Source: Nymphaea colorata (taxonomy: Eukaryota; Streptophyta; Magnoliopsida; Nymphaeales; Nymphaeaceae). Taken from it: a stretch of 64,000 bases of DNA. A model generated the notes under the pieces. That model did not search any database, was not told the origin of the DNA, and was given only the letters and a program-made list of their open reading frames with translations. The translations under genes and the position numbers were made by a program. The DNA lies in NCBI RefSeq assembly GCF_008831285.2, contig NC_045151.1, positions 6,151,682 to 6,215,681 on the forward strand, given 5' to 3'. This document shows, one piece after another, positions 48,276 through 59,380 of this stretch. Each line of letters begins with the position of its first letter. The stretch's first letter is position 1.

Positions 48276-48713
48276 TGCTAAAATATGATGCAAATGGTTG
48301 GACATGCAATTAATAATGTATAATAATGCACAAGGGAGTAAAAAAAGAAAAAGAAAAATTAACCACATATTGTGTGGTAGTTTTATTTTTTTAAATGGTC
48401 TAGTTATATCACTATGAGTCACCAATGGTACATTGCCATTCTGATTTATATTCAACTCGTGGTGGAGGTTATGGGTCATAGCTTATGGTCTTGACGTCCT
48501 ATATAGATGTTTGGTAGTGTGCATCTAAGTGTTCCAACGAGTTGTGTTTGGGTGTATTACCAGTGCCGTGGTGAGTTGTTTTGTGTTGAGGATTGTGAGA
48601 GTTTAGTGTATCTTCTCTTTCTAATGAGAATGATGCTTAGAAGTTTGACTGATATTTTATGTGTGTCACACTTGTACCTGTTCTTCTTGTTTTCTTCTCC
48701 TTTATTTCCAACA
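48276..48713 (+). repeat. 3' LTR (438 bp) of the degenerate copia element
   Basis: Begins TGCTAAAATATG right after the polypurine tract and ends CCAACA, so the TG...CA ends are kept. An ATATAG element at ~48500 may be the TATA box. Confidence 0.8.
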
Positions 48714-48874
48714 GGAACACCTACTACCCTTTCGTGAATTGAAGTTGTCGGCCTCATCCCAAATGCAAAGCTCGACCGCCACATCCTTAACTTGCCTACA
48801 GCCTTAGGCCTATGGTACATGCTTTAAACGACACTCATCCGAATGCCACCCACCACATATACTCATCTATTGTT

Positions 48875-49200
48875 AAGGCTGGGCATTGGGCTTCCCTGGC
48901 TCGACCCGATAAGAGGTTGGGCTTGGGCCATGCCACAGCCCATGACTACCAAAAGCCAAAGCCCAGGCCCAGCTTAGTTAAAATAAAAAAATATATTTTT
49001 AATATAAAATAATATATTTTAATGTAATTAAGCATAACATATATATAATAATATTATTAAAAATAAGTTGTCGGGCCTGCTTGCCCCAGCCCAGCCCGAC
49101 AACTTATTGGACCAGGTGGGCACCCAATTTTTGGGCCCGGGCCCAGGCCTGAACTGGGCTGGATACTGGATACCAGGTACCCGCTCTAATGCCCAGCCCT
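48875..49200. mobile_element. hAT-like non-autonomous element with GGGCTGGGCATT ends
   Basis: Left end AAGGCTGGGCATTGGGC and right end (reverse complement) AGGGCTGGGCATTAGAGC form a terminal inverted repeat. Inside are GGGCCGGGCC-like words near both ends and an AT-rich centre. I see no convincing 8-bp target duplication, so the exact ends are uncertain. Confidence 0.7.
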
Positions 49201-49684
49201 GTGTGTCACTTGACTATTTGGGTTGCCCATCAATGGCATGGCCTGCCTTGGCAAGGTCTACCGCCCACGACGTCAAGCCACGTCTTTAACAAGGTGTCAA
49301 TAATGATGGCTTATTGGTGTCCATAACAAGGGATAAAACCCCCTTGGAAACAGCCTATAGTTAGTTGATTGAGGGGAACATGGCAGCTAGAACCAATTGA
49401 CCCAATTGCTACATCCCCACTGAGTGTCACGGAAACCACGTTGAAGTGGTGCTTCGCCACCATTTGGGAGCCGCATAGTACACGAGCAATCTCTGCCTCG
49501 GTCTACGGTTCTATTTCTTGGCCAGCTGCTGCTAACCCTTGCTGCATCCACACATCGTGGCGGTGCACCCTCTCCGTAGACTCCCTTTATACCTGACGGC
49601 AACCCCTGCCTCTACTACTGCAAAAGTCACGCAGTCAACACTCATCCAACACTTTAAGCCTCGTGCTGCCGTCCATTGCAGTCT

Positions 49685-50090
49685 CTATCTTGCTTCCATC
49701 TCTAGGCCATTGGCACCCACTATCAGCCAAGGCTGGCTCATTACTATGGCCACTTGTAGCATACCCCTCTCGGTCTTGAGAAACATGAAACCAAGCCTAG
49801 TCCTACACAGCCTTCTTGTCGCCGTAGACTTGTTGACAAGGGTTCGCGACACCAAAAGAATATTGTGCATACCTTTGGCTACGCCCTGGCCTAAGAATTC
49901 AACTTTGCCTACTAGCGGGCCAAGGCCATCTAGCCGGGCCAATCTTTCTCTTCTCTCCGCCTCATCCTGCTTGGTCGGTCTGACTTACCTGCACTACCCA
50001 CTTTCCCTTCTCTTTCCCCTATTCTACCTCTACCTATCTCAAGTGGTTTGGCTGACCCCACCCACACTCCCCCTATTATACCTCCACCTA
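49685..50090 (-). pseudogene. possible Ty3/gypsy protease remnant
   Basis: The minus-strand frame 49942-49685 reads RLGFMFLKTERGMLQVA, followed by QPWLIVGANGLEMEA. This resembles the part of plant gypsy retropepsins after the active site (RLGLKL...IKAVNSEAQP...G.A..V.ME). The active-site DTGA is not readable. GC content is higher than the surroundings. It could also be a non-TE gene remnant. Confidence 0.45.
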
Positions 50091-50381
50091 CCTTAGTTTA
50101 GACGAGGTTGGGATTGATGTACCTGTTGTTCTTTATGGTTCTGAAATTTGTATTGCTTTATTTGCAAGAGCCTTCATTCAACCCAGGATCTTAGGCCAAC
50201 ACCAAGACAAGCAACTGACAACAATTTTAACAATTTACTTTAACTAAGAGAAAATTGTCGTAGCAATGAATTTTGTAATTCATATAATCAAATCTATCAA
50301 ACCCCTGTAAAATCAAGTTTTTCACAGAACTTTAACTGTAAACCTAAAGCAATACATGACAAAGCAACAAATGGTGCAAAC

Positions 50382-50845
50382 GGCATAATTAAGGGTGTTT
50401 AACGAGTCAAGTCAAGTTAGACTCGACTCAAACTTTACTCGAGCCCAACTCATTTAATAAATGAGTTGATTTTGAGTTAAAAAATAGACTCGATTAACTA
50501 AAAGAGACAGTTTGAATTAGGCCAGCCCTGCCCATGTAAACTCGAGCAAGCTAGTAAAGAGAATATGTAAAAGACAATTCACAATATTATTACAACAAAC
50601 GAATAATCCCTTGGCTTTACCCCCTTACTACCATAGTTTGGGTTCGAAATTCAAATCTCATGGTTACCGCTCAAGTTAAAAAATAGTTTTTTTAATAAAA
50701 GCTCGGCTAACTTCAAGCTAAAACTTGTTTGAGCCAAACCGACCCGAGTTTGAGCCACCTTGAGCTCGAGCGAAGCTGAGCTCAAACAGATTCGAATTGG
50801 CTCAGCTTGGCTCAAACTCGGCTCAGGTACATCCCTAGGTGCAAT
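50382..50845. mobile_element. second hAT-type element with CTCGAG-rich ends
   Basis: The element 50390-50837 (448 bp) starts TAAGGGTGTTTAACGAGTC, and its right end reversed is TAGGGATGTACCTGAGCC. These are the same end type as the Pack-TE at 17742, with GACTCGA/GAGCTCGAG subterminal words. The flanking octamers GGCATAAT and GGTGCAAT differ only by three transitions and may be a decayed target duplication. No coding capacity. Confidence 0.75.
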
Positions 50846-51443
50846 AGAAATTGCAGTTTGCTCAAAGGGTGTTACGTTTCTCTTTAAGAAGGAGGAGACT
50901 AACAGGCGTCTGCAAAAGTGGATCTCAAAACCATGAACGTCACTTATATTTTATAGCAAAGTAGTTGCCCATCACATAATCTCCAGAACCAACGAGCTAC
51001 CCTGAAGTGTATACGACCAAAAATTCTTCATTACATTTAGAAGATCTCGATTCAACATCGACCTTTTTTGGTGCCATAAGCAGCAGACCAAGGACTAATG
51101 CCGTTTTCTTTTTTGTTAAAACAGTAACCCAACCAAACCCCAGAAAATTCAGTGAAACATATAATGGACCAAAATGATCATTACCAATCATGACATAACG
51201 TACCAGCAGTTCAGTGGCTGCATATATGGATATTCACGAATTGACATATTTTATACTTTACAACCGAAAATTTCTCCTGGTTAGCTGGCTGTAGAAGAGA
51301 TGAAGACAAGCACACCTTTCTGTGCCGATGAAGTTGATGGACCATATAGACGGGGAAAGGCAAAAAATAATGGCACAGACAGAACGTTTAAATAGAAGAG
51401 CACTTGGTGGTGCACAAGGAGCAAATTCTTCCACGTTCAATTG
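50846..51443 (-). other. 3' flank / likely 3' UTR of the galactosyltransferase gene
   Basis: Lies directly after the stop codon of the minus-strand gene. No open frame of note and no clear polyadenylation signal that I can assign with confidence. Confidence 0.5.
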
Positions 51444-52940
51444 TCATCTAAAGTTGCAGCACCTTGCTCTGCCTCTCTGCAACTTATCCCACAGACAGAT
51501 CATCTGCCTAGGAGATTGATAATGAGCCGTATAATAGTCCTCCATGCATCCATACTGACAGAACTTCCAGTTGTGGGAATATTGAACATTAGATGAGCTG
51601 TTGAAGTCCTGAACCCACAAACCCATGCTGACATCCTCCATCTTGAACAACTGCCACAAAGGCATAAGGAAAAAAATCTAAGATTCCAATAATGTACAAG
51701 AAAGTGAACCTAATGGTAGTGAATCCTCAAATATCTAACCCGTAGACTTCGGTTGGTATGACGAGAAACAACAAATCTGGCAATGTCTCCTGAAATTATG
51801 TAACCAGGTCCATTCGCATAGGGTGGATATACTTCTTCTGGCCATTCCTGCATCACCAACCAGAAAGATTATCAGTTTATCCAGAACCCATACTAGAAAA
51901 GCAATTCTAACACACTATTGTGTGATATTTTCACTATCCAATGTTCAGCAAACTGATCAATTCAACTCATAGGCTTGAGTGCTCGTGTTGTGCAAATAAT
52001 ATAACCTTGGTGTACTTTTAGTACCATACAAGCATTAGGTTTTATTTCGCATCAATGTTGTCCAATCTCTAGAGAGAATGTCTTTCAATTTCCAGAATAA
52101 AAAAGGTAAGCAAGCAAAATTAATCAGACATGGTCTAATGGTCCAGTTTATAAATCAATAATCGCAGCATTTTATCATAGTGCTATACTTCCAGTTTTAT
52201 TAGAAATTAGTTACTTGATCATCTCATTTTGGTTACATCAAGCACTGATTAACAAAGGCTAGATGCAATGTCAGATTTGCCTAACCAAAGGATATGTAGC
52301 GCCAGCTGGCTGCCAGCCTGCTACTCTAACTTATAATGAAGAGCTACCACTTTAATTGCATACTTGAAAATTTATTTAGCATAAATGTAGAATAATAAAT
52401 AATTCAAGTAAAAACCAAGTTGCTACAGCATTTCGTAAGAAGTCAATTTATCTGATTACTAAGAGCAGGCATTCCACCACCTTATTCAACATCAACAAAA
52501 TTACCTCAAAAGTAACTGCCCATTTTCCTACACGGAGAGGCTTGTGGAAGAGATTCAAGTTTCCCATGTAGAGTGGCCTCTTGGAAGATATGCTCTTGAT
52601 TTCCTTTAATACAGTATCCACCCTCACAAAGGTATCATCGTCACACTTCATAATGTATTCAGAAGACAAGTTGTGCACCTGCAAAAGCTTTTTTTTAGTG
52701 ACAAGAATCATTCCATATGGAAGATTTTCCTTTCCAGTAGCAACAGACTACTGCTATACAAAATTAATTTGTGAATTTTCTTTACAAGCGAATGAGAATC
52801 AAAACACTTACCCCATACTCACAGATGGCTACAGTTTTCAGTACCACAAGCTCATAGCGGTCTATGAAAGGAAGAATCACCACATCGCCAAAATACTCTG
52901 CTTCCATCTTCAGCAATGCATTGACCTCTTTCCTTCCATT
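51444..52940 (-). CDS. hydroxyproline O-galactosyltransferase (GALT5/6-type), four 3'-terminal exons
   Basis: Four exons on the minus strand, all phase 0 and joined by GT-AG introns: 52940-52812 (43 codons), 52678-52505 (58), 51847-51740 (36), 51650-51444 (68 plus TGA). They encode the C-terminal half of a GT31 domain. In order: [33 protein letters not shown], then [13 protein letters not shown] with the metal-binding DDD motif, YMGNLN, then [18 protein letters not shown], then [11 protein letters not shown] and [19 protein letters not shown], ending in CCNFR. This is the GALT2/3/5/6 group, Golgi type II membrane enzymes that add the first galactose to hydroxyproline of arabinogalactan proteins. 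No stops or frameshifts and perfect splice sites suggest a working gene. The N-terminal part (membrane anchor, galectin-like domain, first half of GT31, several hundred residues in relatives) is not found up to the window end, 11 kb further. Either an intron is very long and full of transposons, or the 5' half is lost. Confidence 0.93.
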
Positions 52941-53429
52941 CTGCAATTGACCAGAAGATGTATGTATTTAACAAGCACACAGGAATTCAGCTCCTAGATT
53001 ATATTAGCTACAGTGAGAACCCTATGTGAAGATTGGTCAATCAAGTGAAGGTAATGGCCTCTCGCAAAACAGAATCAAAGTGGTGGAAGGAAGGGGAGGT
53101 GGGTGAGGGGGGACCAAGCCTTCCTAAACCTCATGGCTTCTTCCCATGCCAAGAGGAGAATCAAGTACTTACCTCACAACATCAGTCTCTTATTTGTATC
53201 AATAATGAGCAAATACAGACAGAAAGAAATGCATTTTAACATTCAAAAATCTGAAGGCTACATGCCTGCACAAAAAAAACAAGCCCCAACAACCTCTTGC
53301 ATGGACACTCATAATCTTTCCCATCACATTCAATTGTACGCATGTAACATGATCCCAAAATATCCCTGAACATGAAAACTCTTATTAGAAGTGAACAGAG
53401 CGAAGGAGAACTGTCAATCAAATCTTAGA

Positions 53430-54720
53430 TAACTATTAGAATATTTGTCATTTCACAGTCAGTTTATTGTTAGTCAGTTATCGGCACCTCACCATGTATT
53501 TGCAATTTTGTTTGCTATCACTTGTAAGGAATTTTTAAGTTCAGAATGTTGAACATTTCTCACTCTCTCTATAATGCACATACACTCTCAAATTAGACGC
53601 ACACATGTATATGCATCAACAAACAACTTAATAATGTGAAAATTTTAGTAAAAAATCTAAAGATCATAGAGCACACAGGGATAACCTGCATCACGCACAT
53701 TTTTTGTACATGCAATCCAAAAAATTTAGTAACATTGAATTCTGATTAACAGTTTAAATTATACAACTAATTCCATTAGATGTATACTACCTTTTCTAAT
53801 ATATTTGAAGAATCTTCTTGGACAAATAAGGAAAAGGGTTAGTGTGAATATAGCTGGCCAGGATCCTGCCTAAACTCATGACGAGGAATATGCTTGGTTT
53901 ATTCTATGTTGAATTTTGCACACAAAGCCTACATGTGAAGGAAGTTAATGCATAATTTCAAGTTAGAAAGTGTGATTCGTTTATCCAAATCAGCTTTTCC
54001 CACAAAAGGTTTACAGAGATACTGGAGATGCCAATTCAGGTGCCTTAACTTTGCTAAGTGTACTACAACTTTAGAACTCAAAAGTAGAAAGAGACAGTGA
54101 TGGATCCTTCTATAAGAAACATAATTAGTTGTGGAAGAATATGCCCAATTTGACACTATACATGAACATGCACAATTTCACATGACACACATTCAAGGCT
54201 TCAAATGGTGAAATAAACCTTCTTCTGGAATAGGACAATGCTGGAGAGAAAGTATACCAAGAAGTTCATAAGCACAAATGCCAACTCTAAAGTTATACTC
54301 TGTTCAGCAGTGGCTGAATAATTATGTTATGAAACATCCTATTTTGAGTAGCGAAGAATTTAATTTCCAGCTTAATGATTAAACCAAATCAAAATAAAGC
54401 CAAACCATGTTATTGTTGATTAGATGGAGGCTAAAGCACAAAAATCAGCAACTCATTTTGTTTGTAGGTGACAAGGATTGTCCTTTCCAAGACCATTTAC
54501 AACAACCAAGTTAAAAAACCTATCTTTTGATCCTAAATCCAAAGAATAAGAGTTCACACTTCAATGTGCTGATCTCAAGTTCCTAATTTTTTGAACTTCA
54601 TTGAACTCTTCCAAGATTCAATTTGAAAAGGATCATGCCAAGTTCGTGAAGAAATGGGCTAAACATGCATGAGGAGAGCCTGTTATGAAACTTGACTATT
54701 AAGTCGAGAAAAATAAGATA
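53430..54720. other. no gene recognised; possibly intron of the galactosyltransferase gene
   Basis: AT-rich with no open frame of interest. The next upstream galactosyltransferase exon, which should end in a VVARFFVAL-like peptide, is not present here on the minus strand. Confidence 0.4.
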
Positions 54721-54726
54721 AAACCT

Positions 54727-55136
54727 ATCATGGAGGTGCGGGTGCAGATGCAGCAATTTTTCAAAAATATTTAGGTGCGGGTTCGGCAAGGATGTATCCA
54801 AGTCACATTGGTACGTTGGGGAGGCCCACGTACCTGTACCGACGCACCAGCGTACCCGTACCATGACTGGGTACGTTTGGATCGGTTCCGGGTTGGAACT
54901 GATCCAAACCACACAAAAAACATTGTTTTAGTCTATTTATGTTTGTTTTTTTATGAGATTATATGCAGGAACTATGAAAGGAACATTGTCTTAATGATGT
55001 GATGATATCAATTTTGTTTTTCAGAATTAAAAATATATAATTATCATCGTACCACCGTACCAAGATTGGTGAGAACGCCGTACCCGTACCCGCTTCCCCG
55101 GACCCGTACCAACACCCATACCCGTACCTATGTGAC
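54727..55136. mobile_element. short TIR element, family of 57684-58149 (copy 1)
   Basis: Left end TATCATGGAGGTGCGGGTGC and right end (reversed) GTCACATAGGTACGGGTATG are inverted relatives. Between them are GTACC/GGTACG-rich subterminal parts and an AT-rich middle. The middle contains GAGATTATATGCAGGAACTA, close to GGGATTACATGTATGAACTA at ~57948 in the second copy. No target duplication could be read. Confidence 0.7.
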
Positions 55137-55439
55137 ATATCGTGTGTGTGTGTGTGTGTATACTATTGTCACAAAAAACGTGTATTAATCGAAAAAACGA
55201 GTTAGATACGAAAAAAACAGTCAACCAAATTAAACGGCAATTAGACGTGTCTTTTTTAAAAAACGCCAAAAAATAAAAGCGCAAAAAAAACGTGTATTAT
55301 ATGGTTTTTCACGTTTTTTAAACTACCACAAACTCTATCATGACAAAAGCTAGACAAATTCATATACAATAAGCAGCAAACTTTAGATATAATAAGAACT
55401 TATACAAACGGAAAAGAGTTGAAAAGGCCGGATCAGCAA

Positions 55440-56600
55440 GGCTTGCTTTCGTTTTATTTGTTTACATTCTATTTTAAAACAACAAGAAAATTTGAGGTTC
55501 ATGGTTGCCTCCAATGATTGGAGACATGTAGAAGTAGAAAAAGATGCTACAAGAGAGATTACATATCTTATTCAAAATGAAGATTTTTGGAATATGGGAC
55601 AAGAAATAATCATGTTCATTGAACCATTGGTGAAAGTATTGAAAATGGTAGATGGAGAAGGAGCCACTATGGGATATTTGTATGATGCACTTGATAGAGC
55701 TAAAGAAACTGTAAAGACTGCAAGCAAGGTCAAGGATTAATATATGCTATATTGGAAAATAATTGATAGGAGATGGCACCGTAACTTGCACAATCCAATA
55801 CATGTTGCATCTGCCTTTTTAAATCCTCATTTATTTTGGAATAAAACGGTAAAAATGGATGAAAAAGTTCAGGAGGGTTTGGACATAGTGACAAAAAACT
55901 TGTTCATCGTGAAGATTATTATGAAATAGCTAATGAGTTGGTCAAATATCATAATAAAGATCCTATATTATTTCGCGATGGGTTAGCCATGGCTATTATT
56001 CATATGCACCTCCACGTAAGTGTCTCATTTTATTAGCTTTTCTTTTTAAGTTCTCAACGTTGATGATTGATTATGCACTTACACTTTGAAATTTTACTTT
56101 GTTCTTTTAATTATATTAGGGATTTGGCAGGAGATGTTCGGTTCTTTTGTTCCTATACTTCAAGGTATAGCAATCAAAATTTTAAGTCAACCATGCAGCG
56201 TATCAGCTTGTGAAAGAAATTAGAGTGCATTTGATGCTGCTAACACGAAGAAAAGAAACAATCTTGCACCATCGAGCTTAACAAATTTGGTCCTCATTAG
56301 AATGAATATGCATTTGCAAAGCATGGCTCCAGAATTGAAGAAGAGCAATGCAAATCCTATCTACATTGAACATGTGAACCCATTTTCTGAAGAAAATTTA
56401 AATACTAAGACAGCGAACTTGTCTTCAGAATCAAAAGAGGATAATATTGATGAAAGTGGAAGACAAAAAACTTCAAGGCATACAAGAAATGAAGAAGACG
56501 ACTCCACTTCTTGGGATGAAGACTGGGACATCTTTTTTCATTTTCTAATTTTAATTTGTTGCTCATCTAGTCATTTTTTGATGTTTTTTTAATTTCTCAT
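55440..56600 (+). pseudogene. hAT transposase remnant (DUF659 / C-terminal dimerisation domain)
   Basis: The open frame 55492-55740 contains FWNMGQEIIMFIEPLVKVLKMVDGE and GYLYDALDRAKE, typical of plant BED/hAT transposase-like proteins. It continues after a stop with RRWHRNLHNPIHVASAFLNP. After an apparent intron or gap (~56015-56120), SACERN-stop-SAFDAANTKKRN and LAPSSLTNLVLIRMN form the hAT dimerisation motif, with TAG replacing Trp. The N-terminal BED zinc finger and DDE part are absent. It is a broken transposase; domestication is unlikely given the stops. Confidence 0.85.
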
Positions 56601-56609
56601 TTATTTTAT

Positions 56610-56725
56610 TTTTATGTAATTTTCAGTATATTTTTTGAATTTTTTAAAATTTGCCAAGATTTTCCCGAGATATACAACTTTGTCGCATTATACCCAAGAA
56701 ATTCCTCACCATATGTATACGATAT
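56610..56725. repeat. hAT-like element terminus (copy 2)
   Basis: Reverse complement of the motif at 35545-35660: TTTCTTGGGTATAATGCGAC and TATCTCGGGAAAATCT. It follows the transposase remnant directly, so it is probably the 3' end of that element, ending GTCACATATATCG on the minus strand. Confidence 0.7.
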
Positions 56726-56734
56726 ATGTGACAA

Positions 56735-56735
<1 letters not shown>

Positions 56736-56774
<39 letters not shown>
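56736..56774. repeat. (AT)n microsatellite
   Basis: About 19 uninterrupted AT dinucleotides immediately right of the hAT terminus. Confidence 0.95.
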
Positions 56775-56776
<2 letters not shown>

Positions 56777-56779
56777 TTT

Positions 56780-57344
56780 GTTATATAGCTTTTTAACGAT
56801 TCAGTAGCCTTATTTATCTATATTTACATATAAACCTTTGAATGATAGCTAGTTTAATTATATGTACATTTAAAATGGTCCGTCTTTGCCCGGTTCGGCT
56901 GGCCGAACTGGATGTGCTGTGTCGAAGAAGCATCAGCACTAGCACCAACGTCGACACGTGTGCAGCAACTATTTAGAAGCACCCATGTGACATAGGATAA
57001 AACTTTCTGCTATGGTCAAAGAAGCAGAATATGAAGATTAAAGAAGAAAACATCTATAAAAGTTCAAGAAAATACTTCAAAAAAGCTTACAGCAAGTGGG
57101 GCAAGAGTCACTTAGTTAAAGGGACAGAATGCATGAGAAAAAGGAGACGAACCTAGTCATTCGGCTAGCTCCAATTACTCTAAATAGGACCATCCGAGTA
57201 ACCTAACAACTAGCAGACTGATTTTGAACAATCTAAAAATAAAATAAATATAAAGGAAAATAAAATTGCAAAGAAGAATATGTACAGAAAAAATATATAT
57301 ATTTACATGATTATACAGCTATATTATAGAAGCATATAACACAA

Positions 57345-57345
<1 letters not shown>
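56780..57345. other. no gene recognised
   Basis: AT-rich with short open frames only. GCACCCATGTGACATAGG at ~56978 matches the end of the 466-bp TIR family and may be a lone terminus. Confidence 0.45.
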
Positions 57346-57346
<1 letters not shown>

Positions 57347-57397
<51 letters not shown>

Positions 57398-57398
57398 T
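57347..57398. repeat. (AT)n(AC)n microsatellite
   Basis: About 20 AT units followed by five AC units. Confidence 0.95.
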
Positions 57399-57559
57399 AT
57401 GAATCATAACCTCCCCTCCCCCTCCCCCCTTCCTCCCTTTCATGCATGGTCAGAAGACTGAAAATTTGATTAGAAGAAAAGAAAAATGGGGACCAGCAAG
57501 AGATTTTTGTGAGAAAATCAACTATATGAAAATTCTAATATAACGAGCAGTAGCACAAT

Positions 57560-58400
57560 AGGCTTCTTTAGAAATTCTTCTCAAACATAATGGCAATCAA
57601 ACTCGATGTGTTTGGTTCTGTTATGAAATGTATAACCACCAACATTTTAGATGGCACTTTTATTGTCACAAAATAACTTCAATATTAAATCACATGGGTA
57701 TGTGTGACTGGCTCACATACATGCTCCGGTACTTGGGTACATGGAAGCGGGTACTGCAAACCAAATAGGTGTGGCTTAGCTGGTCTGGGTCAGACCCGAT
57801 CCAAACCATAAAAACATTAAAAAAAAAAATGCTATTTCAATTGAATGTTTGTTTGAAGTTTGAACCATGGTACACGTACGTATTTGTGTTTTTCATTTGA
57901 TGTTTTGAACTATATAAATGACACTATGTTTTTAGACTTTAATTTGATGGGATTACATGTATGAACTATGAACTATTCAAACACTATTCTGTTTGTAGAC
58001 TGGATTATTGGGTATGTTGCTTTGATTTTTGTGATTATATAAATATATCTAAATTTTTCTGTACCCCCGCACCGACAATTTTAAGAAAATGGCATGTATA
58101 AACCCGTATCATTGTACCTTAACCCATATCATACTTGCACCCATGTGACAACTTCAATGGGAAATTCAAACACACACCTATATCTTTGGGAAGATTTTTT
58201 ATGCAAACTAGTGCAGAACTGGTTGCAACAACTGCTCGATATTCAGTTTCAATTCACGACAAAGATATCTGTATTGTTTGTCACACCTCTAGGATATTAA
58301 TCATCCCAAAAAAGTGCAAAACTAATTGTATAATGAAGACCATTAGGATTACGGATTACCTCCCATCAGCTACAAGGTTATAGTTGATGGTACTGTCATT
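57560..58400 (-). pseudogene. copia RNase H, interrupted
   Basis: The right part reads EYRAVVATSSALV and CLNFPLK (about 58250-58155). After removing the insertion and one copy of its 9-bp duplication it continues LFCDNKSAIQNVGGYTFHNRTKHIEFDCH (57680-57590). The exact rejoining of the frame shows where the insertion happened. Confidence 0.85.
57675..58158. mobile_element. 466-bp TIR element nested in copia RNase H, 9-bp target duplication
   Basis: AACTTCAAT at 57675-57683 and 58150-58158 flanks the element 57684-58149. Inverted ends are (AT)CACATGGGTATGTG on the left and GTCACATGGGTGCAAG on the right (reversed); the left end has a few extra bases (ATTAA) before the inverted repeat. A 9-bp duplication fits Mutator-like elements better than hAT. 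No coding capacity. Confidence 0.85.
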
Positions 58401-58839
58401 TATGGGTCCAATGGAATTCATAGGTACAGGAAGAAGCCCCATCAAATAGAGATTTTTTCTTTCGATTGTTAAATACAATATATGTCAAGTTTATTTATGG
58501 TGAGATAAGATAATGTGCAATAAGTTTTCTATATGGAGTAAGATATTCAAGAGTTCCCCATCATTAAACTTCATTTAGATACCAATAGCTTCACGAGTAT
58601 CAACTACTTTATCATCTAGGGTTCCTAAACACTCAACGACACCATAAGCAAATTTAGTTTGAGATATGAGATAGCCTCTTGAAGAATGGGCTACCTCATG
58701 CAATTCCTAGTTCGTAACTTTCAGCTATGATTATATCACCAACATATAATAACAAATGCTTAAAGTTTTTAACAAAGTGTCATCACTCTAACAAGTTTTA
58801 AAGTGGTATTGCTCCATAAGTTCCCTAAATTTATCAAAT

Positions 58840-59050
58840 CAAAACTTAGGATCTTGCTTTAAGTCTTAAAAAGTCAAGACAAAGGATCTTACCTTGAAGA
58901 AGGTTCATACTAGGAGGAGCTTCAATATAGACAATTTCATTGAGTTCTTCATTTAAGAAAGCATTTTTAATATCCATTTGATAGAGGAGCCACTTCTTAA
59001 TGGAGGCAATGGCAATAAGGGCCCTAACAGATGTCATACAAGTCACAAGG
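58840..59050 (-). pseudogene. copia reverse transcriptase (N-terminal part)
   Basis: Reads TSVRALIAIASIKKWLLYQMDIKNAFLNEELNEIVYIEAPP, the classical copia RT block containing the first catalytic Asp region (QMDIKNAFLNG). The region down to 58400 continues the RT with a YVGDIIIA remnant of YVDD at about 58745. Confidence 0.87.
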
Positions 59051-59380
59051 GCAATTCACAGTCTATTTCATATTCTTGTGTACGCCTTTTAGTAACTAAT
59101 CTGGCTTTATATCGTTCAAGGCTTTTTTTTAACTTTGTATACCCAACGACATTCTATAAGCTTTTTATCTTTAGTCTGTCAACCATTTCCCAAATCTTGC
59201 ATTTTTTCCAAGGCATTTACTTTATTTTCATAGTTTTCCATCCATTGGTGCGTTTTTTTGGGCATCTTGATAGCAGGTTGGGTCATCAAAAAAATGCATT
59301 TTAATTAAAAAAGATCTATAATTAGGAGAAAAACAGATACAAAAAAATTTTATAGGTAGTACTTACTCTTCGAGATCTTC

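Larger units (their letters stand above)
44270..48713 (+). mobile_element. degenerate Ty1/copia element, + strand
   Basis: A 5' LTR end (44270-44363) is followed by a decayed primer-binding site TGGTATTAGAA at 44367. Gag, protease, integrase, reverse transcriptase and RNase H remnants follow, then the polypurine tract AAGTGGAG (48268-48275) and a 3' LTR 48276-48713. The LTR ends match over ~95 bp (CTAATGAG...GAAGTTTGAYTGATATTTT...TCTCCTTTATTT). Nearly every domain has several stops, so this is the oldest copia copy in the window. Confidence 0.87.

Noticed and set aside
53236-53421. Minus-strand Cys-containing open frame (CYMRTIECDGKDYECPCK) as an upstream galactosyltransferase exon
   Set aside because: It does not resemble the GALT segment expected before the 52940 acceptor and has no clear donor in the right phase. 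It may be chance.
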